From Fennellomyces sp. T-0311 (taxonomy: Eukaryota; Mucoromycota; Mucoromycetes; Mucorales; Lichtheimiaceae): a DNA stretch of 64,000 nt. The stretch covers positions 806,001-870,000 of the forward strand of contig JALLLT010000006.1 in NCBI GenBank assembly GCA_025266875.1, written 5' to 3'. Positions 57,627-64,000 of the stretch are shown in pieces. Position numbers and translations under genes: made by a program. The notes below the pieces were generated by a model. It was given only the letters and a program-made list of their open reading frames with translations. It did no database searches and had not been told where the DNA came from. The stretch's first letter is position 1, and every line of letters starts with the position of its first letter.

Positions 57627-58214
57627 ATGCCTCCTCGACTTGAAGACCAAATCGTGCGCGCCTTTGCAAAAGGTAAGACTTCTACATCATCATCATTCGG
57701 AGCCAGCATCCAAAAGCACTCTATGTAGATCCAGTGGAGGCCGCGGATATGGTTGCACGTGCCCTACGCCGAGCACGGGTATACATCAGCCATGACGATG
57801 GCGAAGAGCTGGGACGCGGCGCCCGTCTCGCCGTATGGCATAAACTGCCCGGACTGGGATCCCAAGCGATATGGCGCTGGACAATGTCTTTGAGCGACAC
57901 TCAATTGAATTACTGGCGGAGTGACAGCGACGACGAAGAATGTAAGGCGCAATTTGCACACGCTGATAACGTCTTTCTCACCAGTTAAACAACACTCTTT
58001 AGACCCCGAAGACAACAATGATGCCAAGGCAAAACAGAACACAGAGCAAAGCGAGGATAAAGAGGTGGCGGTGCCTGATGATGAGCAGAACAGGACGTAC
58101 CGCGTCTTTGTGTCGCTATTTTCCGTAATGACATTGATTGTATCTGTACTATATTACTTTGTTTGGGAGGCTACAACATTATCCATCCACGTCTTCAACA
58201 CGGCCACTTCCTGA
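57627..58214 (+). CDS. Small tail-anchored protein, unknown
   Basis: Exons 57627-57672, 57729-57941 and 57985-58214 (489 nt, 162 aa). It begins MPPRLEDQIVRAFAKDPVEA and has a basic patch ARALRRARVYIS, a Trp-rich middle (AVWHKLPGL, AIWRWTMSL, NYWRSDSDDEE), an acidic linker and one hydrophobic helix near the C-terminus (FVSLFSVMTLIVSVLYYFVW). It would sit in a membrane with the N-terminal part in the cytosol. The family is not recognised. The last 61 nt of its coding region (58154-58214) overlap the end of the CDC6 coding region on the other strand. Confidence 0.7.
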
Positions 58215-59933
58215 ATCATCTGGATGATCTCGCTTTCTTGCACGTTGAGGTGGATCCGCCGCGACCGATCCTCCTTGCTTTTCCCAATGGTGAGAATACC
58301 TGCAGTCTCGATATTTGATAACAAGTCCACCAGCTCGGTGCCGGACACGGGCGTGATCATGCTTGACTTGGAGCATAATGTGATGTATTGTTCACGGAAC
58401 TATTCAGCAAGCAACTTAGCACGCGCGCGCCCTACTTTCCTTTGTAAATATACACTTTTTCCCTTTACCTTGCCAATTGTCATCTGTTCCTTCTTTGAGT
58501 TGCGCCCCATAACCATCAGCACGCCCATGACGATCTTCTGCTGCAGATTCAGCTGCTTTAACTTTTGCACTGCCGGGCTGCCGAACACTGACTGCAGCAC
58601 CTTCATCACGTGCGGGATCGCCACCTTGACGATCTCTGTATTCTTTTGTGCATCGTTTCGCTGCTCGCCCAAAACTGGCCTTTGCTGGCCTTTGCGTTTG
58701 TGCTCGGCTTCGGCGAGTTCGATTGCTCGACGACATACATCGAGTGCTGTGCGCAGGTCTCCCATGGACGCGGCTACCTTGCGTGCGCAAAGCTCGATGG
58801 CGTTGGGTTGCATGAGGGGAAGCGGGGCGCCCTGGTTGGGGTCGAGCGATTGAAGGCGGTCTTTGATGATGGCGCTGATTTCGGGTACTTTGTACGGATT
58901 AAAGTTGAGTAACTGTGGTTCGCAGTTCTTCGTTCGCAGTCGTGGCAGCAATCGGTCAGTCAAGTCGAGTGCGTTGGCAATGCCGATTAGAACAAGACGT
59001 GAAGCTGGTGCCGATGCCCACTCAAAAATCTTATACAGAACATCCTGGTCCCGCGTAATCAAATGGTCAATCTCGTCCAGAACCACAACACTGTTGGAAA
59101 GCAGCATGAGCCCACTGGTAGTCCTCGCATACAAACAGCCTACCTTAGCACATTCTTGCTCCCGTTCAACAGTTGCTGCGCTTGCTTGACGACATCGACT
59201 TGTACTGTTGCTCGAGGCGCTTTGAGTTCGTTGACGAGTCGTGTGTAGATTCCTTTGGGCTCCCGAATGCTCATGCAGTTGATCATGACCTCCTTGACCT
59301 CGTGCGTGTCAAGTTCGTGAAGCATTTCGCCAAAGTTACGCATGATTTCGGTCAGCATCGCCGTTTTGCCTGTGCCGGGCGATCCAGACACATATAAGCA
59401 GCCTGGCTTATTGCTAAGCACATGGTCACTGTAGAATTTGACCATGGTTTCTCGTTCCTGGTTCCTGCCAATCAATCGTGAAGGGGCCGCTGTGCGTCTG
59501 AAAATCATCTTTGCTTCCTGATAAATCGTCGTCTCTTCTTTAACTGCTTTGGCTGCTGGTGCTTTGGACGGTGGTGCTGTGGTTTTGGGTGATGGTGTCA
59601 CAACTATTACACTAGTTGATTAACCTTATGCAGCCAAGACGAGGGAAATTTTTTCAGGCAAAAAGTTACCTTTGGCGCGCTGCAATTCGTTGGTAATATG
59701 TCGAACGTTTTTAGGTGTGGGTGGTGGACTGCCTCGTAATCTTTTGCTGGATGTTGATGGTGGCGAGGGAAGGTTCTCTTTGCTATCATTATCTGAATGA
59801 TCGCTATCGTCAGATGCGGCTGGTGTGCGGTATTGGGGTGCTGGTAGTGTCATTATGAGTAAACATTTCTCGCACGATTGATAGATTGAAGCTTACAAAG
59901 GACTTTGGTCTGTGATCTTGTTCGTTTCAACAT
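58154..59933 (-). CDS. CDC6: CDC6/Cdc18, replication licensing ATPase
   Basis: Five exons: 59897-59933, 59670-59840, 59144-59603, 58469-59090 and 58154-58399 (1536 nt, 511 aa). Cdc6 loads the MCM helicase onto ORC-bound origins. The N-terminal tail carries CDK-type sites (SPQYRTP, SPPPTPK) right after a cyclin-docking RxL element (KRLRG). The AAA+ core has Walker A GSPGTGKTA, Walker B VVLDEIDHL, sensor 1 LVLIGIANALDLTDRLLPRL and sensor 2 SMGDLRTALDVCRRA. A winged-helix part follows, with QMTIGKFREQYITLC, SGTELVDLL and NIETAGILTI. The last intron (58400-58468) must be spliced, since reading through it meets a TAG at its 3' end. POL1 lies two genes away. Confidence 0.95.
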
Positions 59934-60192
59934 GGTGAATGTAGATTTGGAGGTGGAAGGAAAGTGTGCGAGTCGCGCGCACGCCGCAAATTATTTTAAG
60001 ACGCGAACTTTTCAATGGCAGACAAGGAGAAGGATCCTACTGATCACCTTTACGACAAAAACATAACAATTTATTGAAATACACAATAGCAAAGTTTATA
60101 TTAGAAAAGAAAGCTACGTATTATTATGGAAGTAGATGCACTTGATCCATATATCGATATACACAAGTTTGACGCTTAATCGCCACGTATAA

Positions 60193-62109
60193 TTAGGCTT
60201 GCTCGTCAGATTTATCATCGGCCGTCGGTTTCTGGTCAGGCACTGGCGGTGCAGAATACCGCACGTTTCGGAAGCAGACAGCAGCAATAAGTCCAATGCT
60301 CGCAGCAACTAATGGGATGATAAACATGTTCCGGAGAGCATTCATGTATGCGTGAATAATGGGACCTTGTGCTTCCTCAGGCATGGTTCGGACAAGAAGG
60401 TGATTCTTTAACGCACCGTACTGTTGAGCTATTGCTAATATCTGTGGATCGACACCGCGTAACTGCGCAACCAAGAAAGTGGTCATCAAAGCTTGATACA
60501 CGCCAATACCAATGGAGGAAGCAAAGAACATGAAAACGTTTGTCTTCGCAAGAGTTTGTCAGCGTTTCTTATTGTCATTATGATGAGTCCTTACCAAAAC
60601 AGTAGCTACCGCAAGATGTTGCTTTTCCACCACCATCTGTACACTTAATAAGCAGTTTTGCTGAGAGAATCCGACGGCAAGCCCTAGAGAGCACAAGTAA
60701 TGGTGAATATCCTAGCTGCTGGTAAGCGTCGGAATCACGTACCACTAAAGGTCAAAAGGCCGGCCTGGATGCCCCAGTTTGAATCCTCATTGACCAACTG
60801 AAACAACCCGAGACCTAGTACATTGAATGCTGATCCAAGGACAATGTAAAACTTTAGATACGGGAATACTCGCACCGACAGACCGCTGATAAAAGAAGCA
60901 AGGATAAGGCAAGCCATGTATGGAATCAATCGAATTCCAGATGCTGTGCTGGATGCCGCAAACACGGCTTGGTATAGGATGGGTCCAAAAAACAATATTC
61001 CAATAAAGCTTAAACCAAGAGTACCCATATACAAGTATATCGGGAATACTTTAACACTTGTGATCACTGATGGCGGCATAAGCTAAATAATATCATCGTT
61101 AACAGCCAATTCAGAGAATGCGGAACGGCTCTTACTGGCTCTGCTGATATCCATCCTTCAGATGCGATTAAAAGAACAAGTGAAACAGCCGCCGCAACAA
61201 ATGGCCCAATACTATGCGCATCCTTCCATCCATACTAAAGTATATACCCTTATTAGCTTCACCAAGTGAGATGCATATGTCGACATACTCGAGGACCCCA
61301 ACCGATTGCAAGTAAAATGTTGGTGACAAGACTGGCGACAAAGAAGGTCCCCAAAAAATCGATCCGCTTGATCTTGGTCCACATTGACTCTTTCCGAACT
61401 ATACTTGACTCTTTGAATAACAGAAAAGTGATAATAAACGTAGTGCCCGCCAAAATCATATTCAATCGGAAAATCCATCGCCACGTCAAACGATCCACGA
61501 AGGCACCGCCAATAAGGGGACCTACGACACTTGCTACACCATAGATCATCATCAACATTGCTTGCATTCTTGGTCGCCACTCTGGTGGAGCAATATCGAC
61601 GACAATCACAAACACCATTGCTAGAACGGCACCTGACCCAAGCCCTTGTACTACGCGACCAGCAATCAGTCCGTTTATTGTTGGCGAAACGGAGGAAATT
61701 AACGATCCAAGAAGAAAGAACAGTTGTCCAAACAGTAAGAGTGGTTTACGGCCAAAAATGTCAGAGAACTGCAAAAAGTTTTGCTCAATATGTTTCCTCA
61801 AATCTTTGAAGAAAAACTGACCTTTCCTGCGATCGGTTGCAGAGTATTTAAGGCAACAACAAACGCAGTGGCGATCCACGTTTGTTCTTCAATCGCATCT
61901 AAACTGGTTGCTATGCTCGACATTGCTGGGGCAATTACTGTTGCATTCAGTGATACCATGAACGTGGAAATCAAAATGTTGAACAGCAGGATGACGCGAA
62001 CCACACTCGCCAATAACGTTTTTTTCGGTTTCTGATCTGGGGTATTCTTCGTGTCTGATCCATCTATTGATCCGTCAATGGTAGCTTCTTTCTCTTCAGG
62101 ACTACTCAT
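60193..62109 (-). CDS. DHA2-type MFS drug:H+ antiporter
   Basis: Six exons: 61822-62109, 61289-61768, 61136-61234, 60743-61082, 60595-60683 and 60193-60543 (1647 nt, 548 aa). A polar N-terminus (about 35 residues) precedes VILLFNILISTFMVSLNATVIAPAM, the first helix with the family phrase LNATVIAPAM. Motif A is GKFSDIFGRKPLLL, motif B is IAGRVVQGLGSGAVL, and motif C-like VASVVGPLIGGAFVDRLTWRWIFRLN follows. Fourteen helices fit the DHA2 family of multidrug or siderophore exporters of the plasma or vacuolar membrane. Fungal members with the WRWIF-N phrase are usually exporters. A second, very similar C-terminus begins at 63890 in the same direction, so the two genes are probably tandem duplicates. 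Confidence 0.92.
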
Positions 62110-62159
62110 TATACGCTGTGAATAAAAAGTTATATCGCGTGCGGCCAACTTTTTGATCC

Positions 62160-62170
62160 TTTATATATCA
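62160..62170 (-). promoter_or_regulatory. TATA-like box of the MFS gene
   Basis: On the minus strand GATATATAAAGG lies about 50 bp before the ATG at 62109, a typical distance for TATA-dependent fungal promoters. Confidence 0.5.
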
Positions 62171-63889
62171 TGCCAGAAAAAATATCTCAAGTATGGGAAT
62201 TCCTTTCGGATCAACGCCACGATTACTTGGAAGACCGAAATTTCTGGGGATCGCGTTCTTACGGTCACACGCTTTTGTTTATGGAAGCCTTGACAAGTGT
62301 AGTAATGTCACGTGGAGATATAGCTTGTTTTATTACTCTACACGGGCCTATTAATGGCCGTCGCTAAACTTTAGTGGTTTACAAATATGATGACAGACCT
62401 GTATCACTTTTGATTTGCCGTTCACCCTTTTGAGCAAAGTGTATACATATTAAAATCTATGACGGCCATTCATTTCTGTACAAGAGTGTGTGGGAGCAGT
62501 ACTTGAACAAACCATATATCTACTGTAATATAGGATATACGCACTATGTAATTGTCTCTGTCAAACTTGTCACCCAACTATCACTTTTTTGTACATAAAG
62601 AGTCTTAAGAAGGCGCTAATTTACTGATTCCTGTGCATTTTTAAATGGTAACGATAGGTGTACGTAAGCTTTTCGACTTAATTTGTAAGGATAAAATGGG
62701 GCAAGTGCGGCATACGATATCTTGGCTTTTACGTACATCAAAAAAGGAACAGTGCTCACGAATAGACGGGTACCCTTTTCCTAAACTAGAAACCGAGCCT
62801 CGTGAATTACCGGATATGCCGTACTTGACAACGATTGAAAGGGTCCACATATATCTGCAGAATTCTAATGGGTCTGTACGGTAAATATTCCTGAAAATTA
62901 CACACGACAAGTACCTTGTATATATCCCAATTGCAACAATGTATGCTCTTGACATTACGAGTTATGCACGTAAACACGTAATACTCATATATGCGTTACG
63001 CCAAGCACATACTCGACAGGATGAACAAAAAGTCATCAGGTTTACTTCTGTGGTAAACCGATCGATTTAAGTAAGTATTCGTCGTAAGCTCTGTGCAATT
63101 ATGGAACTTTTCCCCGGTGACTCATCAATCCGTAGTAACTTGGACAAACTAGGTAAATAAACGGTAAGCTGTAGCATATTGCATACGTAATCTCGTGCTA
63201 CCATGTCAGGTGATAACGCCATCGTGTATTGCGAGGCGAATACTTAATTCATTATAAACAGCAACACATCAGTCTATACATTAAAGCCAATGCCCTTGCG
63301 AGAAATATGGAAGGAGCTATTGAACTCCAGTGGATGTACATAATTCGATTGGCAAAAAAAATATTGCCTTTCAGCATGTAGAAGCACTTGCTACAATTCA
63401 AGTGACTTTTTGGTCACGCAGGCTTCATAGATGGTAAAGCATCACTTGTCAATCGAATAGACATCGGGGATCGGGGAGAGTTTCGACAGCGGATTGCTTG
63501 GTGCCGGTTAATTCGCTTTTGAGTATTGCTTATTCCTTATCGAAACTGGTGACATTTTATAAATCTGCGTGTGCGAAGGACCGTACGATGAGACATAGTG
63601 AAATCCAAACATAAGAAGCAAACGAAAAAGTATACCAAGATGAACAGCCTCTTCATAAATATGTCAGAGATCTTTAAAATATCTACGGTTCCCTTAGCAA
63701 TTGCAACTTTCATCTATTGCCATTCCATGAGATACGCGTATGTATACATCTGGATACATACGTAGTGTTACTACAATTTGAGTGTTGGAATACGATTTGA
63801 ATAGGCACGCCGTTTATATATTTATTACTACATAAACATATAACTTCTTTTTCTTTTCTACCAATACTGGTACATAGCAAGTAAGCCTG
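62171..63889. other. Intergenic between two MFS genes
   Basis: 1.7 kb. Short ATG frames on the plus strand at 62170-62367 (65 aa) and 62645-62884 (79 aa) have no recognised family or splice partners and are not called. Confidence 0.45.
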
Positions 63890-64000
63890 CTAAGCTGAAT
63901 CAGCAGTCTCTTTGTCCTTGCTTATAGAAGGATCAGTAGGTTGCTGTGGTGACACAGTGAACCGCACATTAGGGAGAAAAATGGCACAAACAAGTGCGAT
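63890..64000 (-). CDS. DHA2-type MFS transporter, C-terminal end only
   Basis: The minus strand is open from the window edge to a TAG at 63890-63892 and encodes 36 residues: IALVCAIFLPNVRF, then a polar tail ending KDKETADSA. It matches the end of the gene at 60193 (helix, FRNVRYSAPP, then a polar acidic tail). This is the last exon of a paralogue whose body lies outside the window. Confidence 0.75.
   Translation of the reverse strand: MALVCAIFLPNVRFTVSPQQPTDPSISKDKETADSA

Noticed and set aside
58400..58402. In-frame TAG in CDC6
   Set aside because: It is the 3' end of a GT-AG intron (58400-58468); splicing joins MTIGK to FREQYITLC in frame, as in other Cdc6 proteins.
62170..62367. A 65-aa ATG frame just upstream of the MFS gene
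   Set aside because: It overlaps the probable promoter of the minus-strand MFS gene and has no family likeness or splice support.

Overview
The window is nuclear DNA of a fungus. Nearly every gene is broken by short spliceosomal introns, mostly 45-80 nt, with GT-AG ends and CTAAC/CTAAT-type branch points. Gene content (mitochondrial ATP11, MRM1 and uL15m, a septin, POL1 and CDC6 with fungal-type architecture, homogentisate dioxygenase), an FHIP subunit, and AT-rich gene-poor gaps of several kb point to an early-diverging filamentous fungus. Mucoromycota/Mucorales is the best guess, but this is inference from gene style and not from a marker gene. I spliced most genes by hand. For most of them the whole model closes in frame, which is the main support for the exon coordinates. 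POL1 is given as a span with its anchor motifs.

Layout. 1-12 kb: the end of an RCC1/ATS1-like gene, ATP11, a divergent homeodomain gene, sulfotransferase A, a gap with a gene fragment, a compact RING-BRCT-BRCT (BARD1/BRCA1-like) gene and an arrestin-fold gene. 12-15.6 kb: gene-poor. 15.6-20 kb: an SREK1-like splicing regulator sharing a 162-bp divergent promoter with homogentisate dioxygenase, then a coiled-coil protein ending in a PAM2-like motif. 20-25 kb: gene-poor, with a tiny spliced ORF and a probable pseudogene. 25-36.7 kb: a monocarboxylate-type transporter with an unusual structure, a small membrane protein, FHIP, MRM1, a septin and mitochondrial uL15. 37.8-46.8 kb: sulfotransferase B, a tandem duplication, a PD-(D/E)XK-like protein and a palindromic transposon remnant. 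47-60 kb: a DUF202 membrane protein, ASNSD1, an LRR gene remnant, POL1, a small tail-anchored protein and CDC6. 60-64 kb: two neighbouring DHA2-type MFS exporters, the second cut by the window end.

The genes do not form one pathway. The clearest functional neighbourhood is POL1 and CDC6 (replication initiation), separated only by a small membrane-protein gene whose coding end overlaps the CDC6 coding end. No self-contained new defence or mobile system was found. The most unusual signals are: a compact fungal BARD1/BRCA1-like protein; a 2-nt microexon in the transporter gene; three GC-AG introns; paired sulfotransferase introns that are multiples of three without stops; a tandem duplication whose copies differ only by C:G/T:A transitions; and a CACTA-like hairpin element.
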